Counted from the first letter of the stretch, positions 7,285-14,204 are shown. The stretch: DNA of 16,369 bases from Spirochaetaceae bacterium (GCA_031257075.1 JAIRPM010000050.1:1-16369), one strand, 5' to 3'. Numbers and translations: made by a program. Notes: a model not told the origin generated them from the sequence alone.

Positions 7285-8661
7285 ATGACTTCCGCTGTTT
7301 TGTGGGCAGGCCGGCTGGGGAAAAAGCCGGAAAAAGAAGCTTTTGCGTTTCAATCTTCCATAGACATAGACAAGCGTATGGTTTTGCAGGATATTGCCGG
7401 CAGCCGCGCTCATGCCGCTATGCTGGGCAAACAAGGGATTATTCCGGCGGAAACGGCGGGGCTTTTGGACGCGGAACTGGAGCGTATTGCCGCCGCGATA
7501 CTGGACGGGAGCCTTATCATTGACGGCGATGCCGAAGACATCCATTCGTTTATCGAAAATGTACTGACGGAGCGGCTTGGCGGCGCGGGGCGTATGGTTC
7601 ATGCGGGGCGCAGCCGCAATGACCAAGTAGCGGTTGACTTCCGCTTATACTGCAAAGAAGCGGTACGCGCCATCGAAGGCGCGTTAAACGAGGCGCTGAA
7701 TGCCCTTCTGGATACCGCCGAGCGCCATGCCGGCAGCATTATGCCCGGCTACACGCACTTGCAGCGCGCCCAACCGGTAACATTGGGCTATCACCTTACG
7801 GCATGGGCATGCGCGCTCAAACGGGATGCCGGGCGCTTTGCGGACGCGCTGCGGCGTTTGGACGAATGCCCGCTCGGCGCGGGGGCGCTTGCCGGCAGCG
7901 GGCTTCCCCTTGACCGCGAAGCAACGGCGGCGGCGCTTGCTTTTCCGCGCCCCACATTGAACGCTATGGACAGTGTTGCCGCCCGTGATTTCGCGCTGGA
8001 ACTTGCCGCCATCTGCGCGATAGCGCAGACGAATCTTTCCCGTTTTTGTGAAGATATTGTACTTTGGGCTTCTGAAGAATTTAAATTTATCAATCTTGCG
8101 GAAGAATGGAGTACGGGTTCGTCTATCATGCCGCAAAAGAAAAATCCTGATTTTGCCGAACTTATACGGGGCAAGAGCGGGCGCGCCGCCGGCAATCTGG
8201 TAACGCTGGTAACGCTGGTAAAAGGGCTGCCCTATGCCTACAACAAAGATTTGCAGGAAGACAAAGAGGCGCTCTTTGACAGTTTTGACACTGTGGAAAA
8301 CTGCCTGCGTATGTTTGCCGGTATGGTACGAAGCGCCTGTTTTGACACCGAAAGGATGCGCGCGGCATGCATGGGGGGCTTTCTGGAAGCGACCGACTGC
8401 GCCGAATATCTGGTGCGCAAAGGGATGCCGTTCCGCAATGCGCATGAAACAAGCGCCGCCCTAGTCCGTGAATGTATTGACGGCGGGCTTTCCGGTATCG
8501 CGGCGCTGCCTCTTGCGCGGCTTCGCGCCCATTCACCGTTATTTGACGGCGATATTTTCGCGGCGTTAAGCCCCGAAGCCTGTGTCGCGGCGCGGCAGGT
8601 TACAGGCGGCCCCGCGCCGGCAGAAGTTCTCCGGCAAATTGCCCTGTTACGCGGACCCTAG
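7285..8661 (+). CDS. argH: Argininosuccinate lyase
   Basis: A 458-aa enzyme of the fumarase/aspartase superfamily that splits argininosuccinate into arginine and fumarate, the last step of arginine synthesis. The signature loop GSSIMPQKKNPD is at about 278-289 and carries the catalytic serine. The MPGYTHLQRAQP segment holds the catalytic His158, and HAGRSRNDQVAVDFRLY (107-123) is the conserved first region. The N-terminus MTSAVLWAGRLGKKPEKEAFAF aligns with the LWGGRF start of other ArgH proteins, which fixes ATG 7285. An in-frame TTG at 7207 would add 26 atypical residues and overlap rlmE. The length equals E. coli ArgH (457). No other arginine genes are nearby. Its TAG stop (8659-8661) is followed in the same frame by 100 open codons made mostly of the 21-bp repeat. 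Confidence 0.95.
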   Translation: MTSAVLWAGRLGKKPEKEAFAFQSSIDIDKRMVLQDIAGSRAHAAMLGKQGIIPAETAGLLDAELERIAAAILDGSLIIDGDAEDIHSFIENVLTERLGGAGRMVHAGRSRNDQVAVDFRLYCKEAVRAIEGALNEALNALLDTAERHAGSIMPGYTHLQRAQPVTLGYHLTAWACALKRDAGRFADALRRLDECPLGAGALAGSGLPLDREATAAALAFPRPTLNAMDSVAARDFALELAAICAIAQTNLSRFCEDIVLWASEEFKFINLAEEWSTGSSIMPQKKNPDFAELIRGKSGRAAGNLVTLVTLVKGLPYAYNKDLQEDKEALFDSFDTVENCLRMFAGMVRSACFDTERMRAACMGGFLEATDCAEYLVRKGMPFRNAHETSAALVRECIDGGLSGIAALPLARLRAHSPLFDGDIFAALSPEACVAARQVTGGPAPAEVLRQIALLRGP

Positions 8662-8687
8662 GCCGCCCCCTCCCGCCTCCCCGCAAA

Positions 8688-8918
8688 CCTGCCGGCCACG
8701 GCCTTAGGCCTTACGGCCACGGCCGCAAGCCTTACAGCCGTTCCTGCAAACTTTACGGCCATTCCTGCAAGCCTTGCAGCCATTCCTGTAAACCTTACGG
8801 CCATTCCTGTAAACCTTACAGCCATTCCTGCAAGCCTTACAGCCATTCCTGTAAACCTTACGGCCACGGCCTTAGGCCTTACGGCCACGGCCGCAAGTCT
8901 GAAGGTCACGGCCTTAGG
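8688..8918. repeat. Minisatellite: eleven tandem 21-bp units
   Basis: Eleven consecutive 21-nt units fill most of the 318-bp gap between argH and the 219-aa gene. Most units begin CCTTACRGCC. Two classes alternate in blocks: units 3-8 continue with an ATTCCTG core, while units 1-2 and 9-10 continue with CACGGCC. Units 9-10 largely repeat units 1-2. The array contains no stops in the argH frame, where it encodes a heptad like NLTAIPV or SLTAIPA, and none on the opposite strand, where it would encode MAVRFTG-like heptads. No start codon precedes the plus-strand frame within the array. Function is unknown. Confidence 0.9.
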
Positions 8919-8919
8919 C

Positions 8920-8971
8920 TTGCGGGAAATCTATAACCGTGGTAAAATGGTGTACATTTATTGAAAAGGAG
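8920..8971 (+). promoter_or_regulatory. Promoter and strong RBS of the 219-aa gene
   Basis: TTGCGG (8920-8925), a 17-bp spacer and TAAAAT (8943-8948), directly after the last 21-bp unit. The predicted +1 is about 8955. AAAAGGAG (8964-8971) lies 8 nt before the ATG at 8980, an ordinary Shine-Dalgarno that fixes the start. Confidence 0.6.
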
Positions 8972-8979
8972 CGAAAATC

Positions 8980-9639
8980 ATGGCAAATGACTACATTCCG
9001 CAGTCGGATTCGGGCTTTTTGGAGTGGGCGAAGAACCTTACCGCCTACATTCAGCCCAAATTACAGGCGTTTAACATTCCCGCAACGGCGTTTACACCGG
9101 TTCAGCTTGAATTGACCGCTTACGAAACGGCGTTTGAGGTGGCGCAGAACCCCAATCGGGGCAAAGTGGACGTTCTGAACAAGAACGAAGCGCGGGACGC
9201 GCTCAAGGCGGACATCCGCGCCTTTGTCAAGGCATTTCTGGCCTACAATCCCGCCGTAACGGATTCCGACAAGGAAAACATGGGGCTGCCGCTGCATGAC
9301 GGCACCCGCACTCCGGCGCCCGTCCCAACGACCATCCCCGAACTGGAACTTGACTCTTCGGTTATCCGGCAAATCATCGTCCATTCCAGAGATAACGGAA
9401 GCGACCGCCGGGGTAAACCCGCCCATGTTCATGGGGTGGAATTGCGCTGGGCGCTGCTGGACACGCCGCCGTCCTCGGTAGAAGACCTGTCCAAATCCGC
9501 CTTCGATACGGCAAGCCCCTACACCTTCACATTCGACGAGGCCGACCGGGGCAAAGCGCTCTACATCTGCCCCTGCTGGGAAAACAACAAAGGCGAAAAA
9601 GGCCCCTACGGCGAAATTTACAAGGCCATTGTGCCATAG
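8980..9639 (+). CDS. Unassigned 219-aa two-domain protein
   Basis: I do not assign a function. From memory, similar small proteins occur in anaerobic Bacteroidetes and spirochaetes as conserved hypotheticals, but this is not verified. Residues 1-105 are predicted helical and include LTAYIQPKLQAFNIPATAF and an Ala-rich stretch. Residues 109-121 are a Pro/Thr linker (TRTPAPVPTTIPE). Residues 122-219 look like a beta-sandwich, possibly fibronectin-III-like, with VHGVELRWALLDTPP, YTFTFDEADRGKALYICPCWENNKGEKGPYGEIYKAIVP-type features (WEN, GEKGP, SEI-like end). There is no signal peptide or membrane helix, so it is probably cytoplasmic. The gene has its own promoter and RBS and sits between the 21-bp minisatellite and the palindrome cluster; its TAG stop lies inside the first palindrome. 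It looks like an accessory single-gene unit. Confidence 0.8.
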   Translation: MANDYIPQSDSGFLEWAKNLTAYIQPKLQAFNIPATAFTPVQLELTAYETAFEVAQNPNRGKVDVLNKNEARDALKADIRAFVKAFLAYNPAVTDSDKENMGLPLHDGTRTPAPVPTTIPELELDSSVIRQIIVHSRDNGSDRRGKPAHVHGVELRWALLDTPPSSVEDLSKSAFDTASPYTFTFDEADRGKALYICPCWENNKGEKGPYGEIYKAIVP

Positions 9640-9668
9640 GGTTTTGCCTTCGGCAAAACCCTATGGCA
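9632..9668 (+). terminator. Hairpin A1 containing the stop codon of the 219-aa gene
   Basis: A perfect 17-bp stem (9632-9648 with 9652-9668) with loop TTC. The core stem is GGGTTTTGCC. The TAG stop (9637-9639) is inside the left arm. No T-run follows, so termination is inferred only from its strength and position. It is the first of three type-A palindromes. Confidence 0.55.
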
Positions 9669-9719
9669 TTTGGGGCGATTGGGCAATTTGCTACGCAATT
9701 TGCCCAATCGCCCCAATGC
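9666..9719. repeat. Hairpin B1, expanded type-B palindrome
   Basis: A stem of 15 bp (9672-9686 with 9700-9714) continues after one T-T mismatch with 4 bp, and the loop is TAC (9692-9694). Five more pairs (GCATT with AATGC) extend the base after a bulged T. The base overlaps the right arm of A1 by 3 nt, so the two hairpins compete at the edge. Confidence 0.75.
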
Positions 9720-9888
9720 TTAACTGTAAAAAGAAGCAGGGAGGGGGCGAGGAGGGGTTTTGCCGAAGGCAAAACCCTAAGGCAATTTGCAACGCAAATT
9801 GCCCCAATGCCACGGCGGAGAGAAGGCGGGGTTTTGCCGAAGGCAAAACCCAAGGCAATTTGCGTAGCAAATTGCCCCAAAATCCCAA

Positions 9889-9933
9889 GCGAAAGGCAGG
9901 GCAAATTGCTACGCAATTTGCCCTGCCTTTCGC
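9889..9933 (-). terminator. Hairpin B4, perfect 21-bp stem holding the stop of the UroD-like gene
   Basis: Arms 9889-9909 and 9913-9933 are perfectly complementary, with loop TAC. On the minus strand the TAG stop of the UroD-like gene occupies 9909-9911, at the loop, and its last seven residues (RKAGQIA) are encoded by the right arm. It is probably a terminator for the minus-strand operon, though no T-run follows. Confidence 0.6.
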
Positions 9934-10895
9934 ACCCATTCAAGCCGTTCAAGGTTTATGTCTTTGGGGATAGTGCAATCGGCGCCCAAAATTATGCCGG
10001 TATGTCCGGATTCGGCAAGAATACGGGCGGTTTCGGCTTCTACTTCTTCACGGGTGCCCCGGTAGAGTATGCCGTTTTTAGTATTGGCAAACCCGCCGAT
10101 GACAGGCCTGCCGCCGAAGATGGTTGTTTTACCGGCACCCAGCGGGATGCCTTCCACAGAGACCGCCCAGTTCAGAATCTGCGCCGGATAGTCCGCATAA
10201 CGGGACAGGCCGTTATGGTGGCCTTCATAACCGCAGATATGCAGGATAGAGCAGCCGCCGCCCGCCCGCAAAACGCTCTCGTCCGAAGGGCGCACTACCG
10301 CGTTGTTTTGTTCCGGCGTAAGCCCGCCTACATCCTGCGTACTGAAGTAGATGCCGTCTACGCCGCTTTCCGCAGTAACGCGCCCGGCAAGAACGGCCAA
10401 ATCTTCGGCAACGGCGTCAAGAGCGCTCCGCACCGCCTGCGCGTCTTCTTTGATAAGCCGGGCAAGGGCGGCATCGCCTGTACCGCTTTCCCAGCGCAGG
10501 AATTTAAACAAGGTTGCCGCCGCGAATACATTGTAAAAACTGACAATTTCGCCGTTAAACAGCGCCGTTATGCGGCTTACATGCTCAATCTGTTTTTCTA
10601 TCCAGCGATGATTTTTCCCGAGCGGTTTTACCGCGCGTAAATCCGCCGGGGTTTTTGCCGCCGCAAACAGTTCATTGGGATAGACAAAAAAGCCGTCGCT
10701 CATAATCTTTACCAAATCCGGCTTGAAATCCGTATAAAATTTGCGGTGTCCTTCAAAATTTGCCCGCAAAAACGAATCGTCTTTTAAGCCGTCAGCCGCG
10801 GCTTCGTTATCAACAAAGTGAAACCAAAAGCCGATAGGCACCCGTTCTACACGTTCGCCGCGCAGCGCCCGCAATACCAATTCCCGTTTTGTCAT
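9909..10895 (-). CDS. Uroporphyrinogen decarboxylase-fold protein, probable corrinoid-type methyltransferase
   Basis: A 328-aa protein of the UroD family. The N-terminus MTKRELVLRALRGERVERVPIGFW is typical. The HemE hallmark RQAGRYLPEY is missing, so haem synthesis is unlikely. Instead, His219-x-Cys221 in LHICGYEG and Cys306 in LGADCTIP match the His-x-Cys...Cys zinc motif of MtaA/MtbA-type methylcobamide methyltransferases. These move methyl groups between a corrinoid protein and a thiol. The substrate and corrinoid partner cannot be told; none is encoded here. The start is firm: GAGGAG lies 7 nt before the ATG at 10895, and this RBS overlaps the stop of hisC, so the two genes are co-transcribed with a 12-bp gap. 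The last residues are encoded by palindrome B4. Confidence 0.8.
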   Translation of the reverse strand: MTKRELVLRALRGERVERVPIGFWFHFVDNEAAADGLKDDSFLRANFEGHRKFYTDFKPDLVKIMSDGFFVYPNELFAAAKTPADLRAVKPLGKNHRWIEKQIEHVSRITALFNGEIVSFYNVFAAATLFKFLRWESGTGDAALARLIKEDAQAVRSALDAVAEDLAVLAGRVTAESGVDGIYFSTQDVGGLTPEQNNAVVRPSDESVLRAGGGCSILHICGYEGHHNGLSRYADYPAQILNWAVSVEGIPLGAGKTTIFGGRPVIGGFANTKNGILYRGTREEVEAETARILAESGHTGIILGADCTIPKDINLERLEWVRKAGQIA

Positions 10896-10907
10896 ACTAA
10901 TACTCCT

Positions 10908-12005
10908 CTATAAATTCAAACTGTCAACAGTCTGTAAGAAAAAATGCATATCTTCGGCGGAACCTATGCTTATGCGCAAGAATTTCTTTACACGCGGCCC
11001 TGAAAAATAACGGACAACGATACCCTGTTCGCGCAGCGCCTGAAAAACACCGGCCGCGTTTTCGGCGCTTCCGTTTTGAACGGAGGCGGGGCTTGCAAAA
11101 ATAAAATTAGCGCTGGACGGCAGTACCAGCCAGCCTCTGCCGCGCAGATGGCGGCTTACTTCTTCGCGCGCGGCAATGACCGCCGCGTTTATCTTTTCGT
11201 AGTACGGCCAATTACGCAAAGCCGCCTCCGCGCCCGCCGCGGCAAGCGTGTCAACCGGGTAGGAATTAAACGAATCGCGGACACGTTCCAGCGCTTCAAT
11301 GAGCGCCCGCCCGCCGGCGGCATAGCCGACACGAAGCCCGGCCAGCGAAGCGGCTTTGGAACATGTTTGCACAACAAGCATATTGTCAAAATCACGGACA
11401 TATTTTGCCATTGATTCCGCCCCAAACGCGGCATAGGCCTCGTCAATAATCAGTACGCGTTGATGCGCATACTGATATTCAAGAATGCGGCGCATGGCAT
11501 CCGTTGAAAGGGCTATGCCGGTAGGCGCGTTGGGATTTGGGAAAAGCACCCCCGCATTGGGAATGCCATAATCTTCAGTGTTGAGTGAAAAATCTTCACG
11601 CAGAGGTATGGTTTTTGTTTCCACATTCCAAAGCGCCGCGTAAACCGGATAGAAACTGTAGGTAATATCGGGAAAAAGCACCGGCAGCCCGCCGGCGTCC
11701 CCGCGTGAAGGGAAAAACGCCGCAAAGCAAAAGGCCAGCACCTCGTCAGAGCCGTTTCCCGCAAAAATGTTTTCCGGTTCAAGCCCTAGATGTTCCGCGG
11801 CGGCCTCCCTCAACATGGCGGAAGAGGGGTCGGGGTACAGGCGCAGCCGCCGCGCCGCTTGGGTTATCGCTTCCAGCACTTCGGGGGGAGGGGGGTAGGG
11901 ATTTTCATTGGTGTTCAATTTGACAAGCCGGCTTATGCCCTTCGGCTGTTCACCGGGGGTATAGGGCGAAAGCCCGCGCACCCGTTCATTCCAATAAACG
12001 CTCAT
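10908..12005 (-). CDS. hisC: Histidinol-phosphate aminotransferase
   Basis: A 365-aa PLP-dependent aminotransferase of fold type I (class II subgroup) that converts imidazole-acetol phosphate and glutamate to histidinol phosphate. The family motifs appear in order: KLNTNENPYPPP (29-40), GNGSDEVL (83-90), FPNPNAPTG (155-163), IIDEAYAAFG (186-195), the PLP lysine Lys217 in TCSKAASLAGLRVGYA, and the C-terminal substrate arginine in FLRISIGS. The length is normal. No other his genes are in the window, and HisC-like enzymes can also act on aromatic amino acids, so the histidine role is likely but not proven. There is no Shine-Dalgarno before the ATG at 12005; a promoter predicts +1 at that ATG. 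It is followed by the UroD-like gene. Confidence 0.92.
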   Translation of the reverse strand: MSVYWNERVRGLSPYTPGEQPKGISRLVKLNTNENPYPPPPEVLEAITQAARRLRLYPDPSSAMLREAAAEHLGLEPENIFAGNGSDEVLAFCFAAFFPSRGDAGGLPVLFPDITYSFYPVYAALWNVETKTIPLREDFSLNTEDYGIPNAGVLFPNPNAPTGIALSTDAMRRILEYQYAHQRVLIIDEAYAAFGAESMAKYVRDFDNMLVVQTCSKAASLAGLRVGYAAGGRALIEALERVRDSFNSYPVDTLAAAGAEAALRNWPYYEKINAAVIAAREEVSRHLRGRGWLVLPSSANFIFASPASVQNGSAENAAGVFQALREQGIVVRYFSGPRVKKFLRISIGSAEDMHFFLQTVDSLNL

Positions 12006-12011
12006 GTCTTG

Positions 12012-12039
12012 AGGGTACTGTAAAAGGCCGTCTTGTCAA
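12012..12039 (-). promoter_or_regulatory. Promoter of hisC, predicted leaderless
   Basis: On the minus strand, a perfect TTGACA (12034-12039) overlaps the yqeC stop codon, followed by a 16-bp spacer and TACCCT (12012-12017, 3/6 match). The predicted +1 is 12005, the A of the hisC ATG. The weak -10 lowers confidence. Confidence 0.4.
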
Positions 12040-12719
12040 AGAACCGAGACGCGGTTTTGCCGAATGCTTCCGGCTATGCAGCCGAGGAGGCGGGAACGGA
12101 AAGCAAGCGGCAAAAGGGCGTATATTTCCCGCGCGGCGGCTAGGGATGCGCCGTCTTCGATTTGGTTGAAAAAAAGCAGCAGCGAGCCGCGCGCTTTGCC
12201 GAACAATCCTTCCGGGCAGGCAATAAGCCGGGCAAGGTGGGCCGGAAGTACCGGCTTCCCTTCTTCCGCGCCGCTTTGCTCCAAAAAGAGCGGCAGCCTG
12301 TGAATGAACGCCGCATGCGCCGGCCGTCCCAGCGGCCGCACAGGAAGTATGCCCACCGTCAGCGTGGTTTCAGACGGAATAACCGGTTCATGCGCTGCCC
12401 AGCCTTTTAGCGGAAGCCCCCGCGAACCGTCCGCTTCCAAAAACACGACGCGCTCCGGGGAAAGGAGGCCGGAAAAAGTTTCGGGACAAAAAGGGGACGT
12501 TTCCCCGCTCTGTTTATTGATGATACGCGGTGTATGAACGGTGCTTCCAAAAAGAATTACAGGCTGCCCGGCCGGCGCGTCAAAAGATGCTGCAAGATGG
12601 TTTACGAATGAAGATTTCCCGCCGCAGCCTATAACGCTTACGATTGAGGGTTTTGCCGTACATATATTTTTAATATATGCGTCAAGGTGAATAATGCCGG
12701 AATGCGTGGTATCTGCCAT
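12036..12719 (-). CDS. yqeC: YqeC family protein (selenium-dependent hydroxylase accessory protein)
   Basis: A 227-aa protein matching the YqeC family, which is associated with selenium-dependent molybdenum hydroxylases such as xanthine or purine hydroxylases. Its exact biochemical step is unsettled. A P-loop GCGGKSS lies at 31-37 (VSVIGCGGKSSFVNHLA), and the most specific block is FLEADGSRGLPLKGWAAHEPVIP (93-115). It is followed by VGILPVRPLG, IHRLPLF, LIACPEGLFGKARG and FFNQIEDG. The usual TTTHI segment is replaced by GSTVHTPRI. The gene begins directly after the TAA of the upstream lipoprotein gene, with no gap, and ends where the hisC promoter begins. YqeB, SelD or a hydroxylase are not in the window, so the partners must lie elsewhere. 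Confidence 0.85.
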   Translation of the reverse strand: MADTTHSGIIHLDAYIKNICTAKPSIVSVIGCGGKSSFVNHLAASFDAPAGQPVILFGSTVHTPRIINKQSGETSPFCPETFSGLLSPERVVFLEADGSRGLPLKGWAAHEPVIPSETTLTVGILPVRPLGRPAHAAFIHRLPLFLEQSGAEEGKPVLPAHLARLIACPEGLFGKARGSLLLFFNQIEDGASLAAAREIYALLPLAFRSRLLGCIAGSIRQNRVSVL

Positions 12720-13112
12720 TTAATCGTCATATCTTTTTAGCAGTTTTAACTTTGAGTATACTCCCCCCGACAGAATTTCCCCGCCGTCAAGATAGAGGCT
12801 GCCGTCTGACGTAATCCGGTAATTGCTAAAGAGCGCCGGCTTGCCCGGCCCGCGGGTATAAATCGAGCCGGTTTGGCTATACGCGCCGCGGTTGAAATTG
12901 GTATATTCAACTTTTTTTATATCAAAATAGAGCCCGCATATTTCAACACGCGCGGGAGATATACGGACTATTTCCGTGTCATATTTTGCTTTTTCAGTTG
13001 TTGTTAAACCCCATGTTCCCAGCAGTTCTTCCGGGACATGTACGCCTTCATTTCCCAAATCAAATTGACAAGCGCAGCAGAATACCGCCGCAAAAACCAG
13101 CATTTTTTTCAT
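12720..13112 (-). CDS. Small lipoprotein, unknown function
   Basis: A 130-aa protein starting MKKMLVFAAVFCCACQ, a short lipoprotein signal with a relaxed, Cys-rich lipobox (probable lipidated Cys15), as is common in spirochaetes. The mature part begins with a segment like VPEELLGTWGLTTTEKAKYDTEIVRISP and continues with short beta strands (YRITSDGSLYLDGGEIL), reminiscent of lipocalin-like "GTW" proteins; this is only a resemblance. The start codon overlaps the stop of the upstream barrel-protein gene in an ATGA, and its stop abuts the yqeC start, so it is translated as part of a chain. An envelope role beside the predicted outer-membrane protein is inferred from the context. Confidence 0.75.
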   Translation of the reverse strand: MKKMLVFAAVFCCACQFDLGNEGVHVPEELLGTWGLTTTEKAKYDTEIVRISPARVEICGLYFDIKKVEYTNFNRGAYSQTGSIYTRGPGKPALFSNYRITSDGSLYLDGGEILSGGVYSKLKLLKRYDD

Positions 13113-14026
13113 AAGGAATCATCTCCCGCGGCTTTTCCTTTTTGAGGAACAACCGGAAGTTTCCGGTATAGTTGTTCGCTAAAACGCATATACCAGCCGG
13201 CATAGATGCCGTATTTCACCATAAGGCTGCCAAAAAAATAGTAGTGATATTCGTTTTCGTTGCCGCTCTGGTTATTGGAGACGGCGCCTAGTTTTTCCAC
13301 CTCTGGAATTAACGCGAAAGGCTCATAGGCAACCTGGACGCGCAGTCCCAGATAAAAATGGTTAGATATGTTAAAGCGCGCCTGCGCCATAGCTTCCACG
13401 CCGATAGCCCAGTTTTTATAGCGCATAATGCTTAATCCTTGATTGTATTCATTGGGATTTTCCATAATTTGTTTATAATCATAATAGCCGATATGCGGCC
13501 CTAGAGCCAGCGAAAGATTAAGCCATCGCGCAACATCACAACCTAGCAGCATATAAGGGAATATATCGGCGCGGAAAAGCGGCAGGACATTAAAATTATC
13601 GCGTTCAATAAAAGGGAAAAACGGCGCGGACAGGCTTATTCCCGCGCCTAAAAAGCGGTTGAAAATATATCCTGTATTCAATGTATATTCAAATCCCTGC
13701 GAAATTAAATACATCAAAAGCCGCGTATCAAGCACTTCTTCGCGCGGCATGCTCGGCGTAGACAGAGTGCTTTCAAACCATTTCCATTCTTGAATCATCA
13801 ACTGTATTTCCTGATATTCCAGCCTGTTTACGCCCAAATCAAAAAAAAATTCCCGTTTAGGAACACGGGTAAGCCTGTCAAGTTCGCGTTTTATGTTTTT
13901 GTCTTTTATGTCTTGTTCAATGATAACAATGTTTTCCGGCGAAGGTTTTTTTTCTTTTTTGTCTTTTGCAAAACCAAGATAGGGAAATGAGAACACAAGA
14001 AGTATCGCGGCAAAAAAACGCTTCAT
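13109..14026 (-). CDS. Probable outer-membrane beta-barrel protein
   Basis: A 305-aa protein with a clear signal peptide, MKRFFAAILLVFSFPYLGFA, cleaved before KDKKEKK. A charged spacer (about 21-60) precedes a region of alternating, aromatic-rich strands such as GFEYTLNTGYIFNRFLGAGISLSAPFF, LSLALGPHIGYYDY, FYLGLRVQVAYEPF and GSLMVKYGIYAGWYMRFSEQLY, typical of an outer-membrane barrel. No named family is recognised. An extension to 14110 would add 28 residues that destroy the signal peptide, so ATG 14026 is chosen. No strong Shine-Dalgarno is present; TATTTT just upstream might be a -10. It is the first gene of the minus-strand run to the UroD-like gene and overlaps the small lipoprotein gene by 4 bp. 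Confidence 0.75.
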   Translation of the reverse strand: MKRFFAAILLVFSFPYLGFAKDKKEKKPSPENIVIIEQDIKDKNIKRELDRLTRVPKREFFFDLGVNRLEYQEIQLMIQEWKWFESTLSTPSMPREEVLDTRLLMYLISQGFEYTLNTGYIFNRFLGAGISLSAPFFPFIERDNFNVLPLFRADIFPYMLLGCDVARWLNLSLALGPHIGYYDYKQIMENPNEYNQGLSIMRYKNWAIGVEAMAQARFNISNHFYLGLRVQVAYEPFALIPEVEKLGAVSNNQSGNENEYHYYFFGSLMVKYGIYAGWYMRFSEQLYRKLPVVPQKGKAAGDDSL

Positions 14027-14204
14027 AGTACTAAAAAATAACCGCCAGGGAAGCACTGAAACGAATCTATCTGCAAAAAGGTTTATCCGGCAGTGCCCCG
14101 TCAAGACCAAGATAGTTTTCCGTTTAAATTATCGGAATAGAATACAGCGGACTAAAATACGCCGCCGTCCGGCCTGTTTTCCCTAGCGGCATTGTACAAA
14201 ACAC

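Larger units (their letters stand above)
9632..9933. repeat. Cluster of alternating palindromes between convergent genes (BIME-like)
   Basis: Type A has the stem GGGTTTTGCC with loop GAA or TTC, at 9632-9668, 9755-9777 and 9829-9851. Type B has the stem GGCAATTTGC with a 3-nt loop, at 9666-9719 (expanded and imperfect), 9781-9803, 9854-9876 and 9889-9933 (expanded). The order is A-B, A-B, A-B, B. A2-B2 and A3-B3 are nearly identical with 2-3 nt between A and B. The unique spacers between units are about 25-35 bp. This arrangement resembles the REP/BIME elements of other bacteria, with a different sequence. No transposase is seen here. Confidence 0.85.

Noticed and set aside
7684..8445. Minus-strand 253-aa ORF
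   Set aside because: Antisense to argH, whose full set of motifs is intact on the plus strand.
8658..8909. Minus-strand 83-aa ORF of MAVRFTG heptads over the minisatellite
   Set aside because: It is a by-product of a 21-bp unit without stops, overlaps the end of argH on the opposite strand, and shows no RBS; reported as a repeat instead.
9755..9876. Possible CRISPR-like repeat-spacer array
   Set aside because: Units are paired palindromes with unequal spacers, only two clean copies, and no cas genes; a REP/BIME-like array fits better.
9663..10640. Plus-strand 325-aa ORF across the palindromes and the UroD-like gene
   Set aside because: It is antisense to a clear UroD-family protein and its first part is translated palindromes; no family motif or RBS.
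9909..10895. Assignment as hemE (uroporphyrinogen decarboxylase)
   Set aside because: The RQAGRYLPEY substrate motif is absent and a methyltransferase-type zinc motif is present.
14027..14110. N-terminal extension of the barrel protein to 14110
   Set aside because: It would bury the signal peptide MKRFFAAILLVFSFPYLGFA behind 28 residues with no hydrophobic signal of its own.
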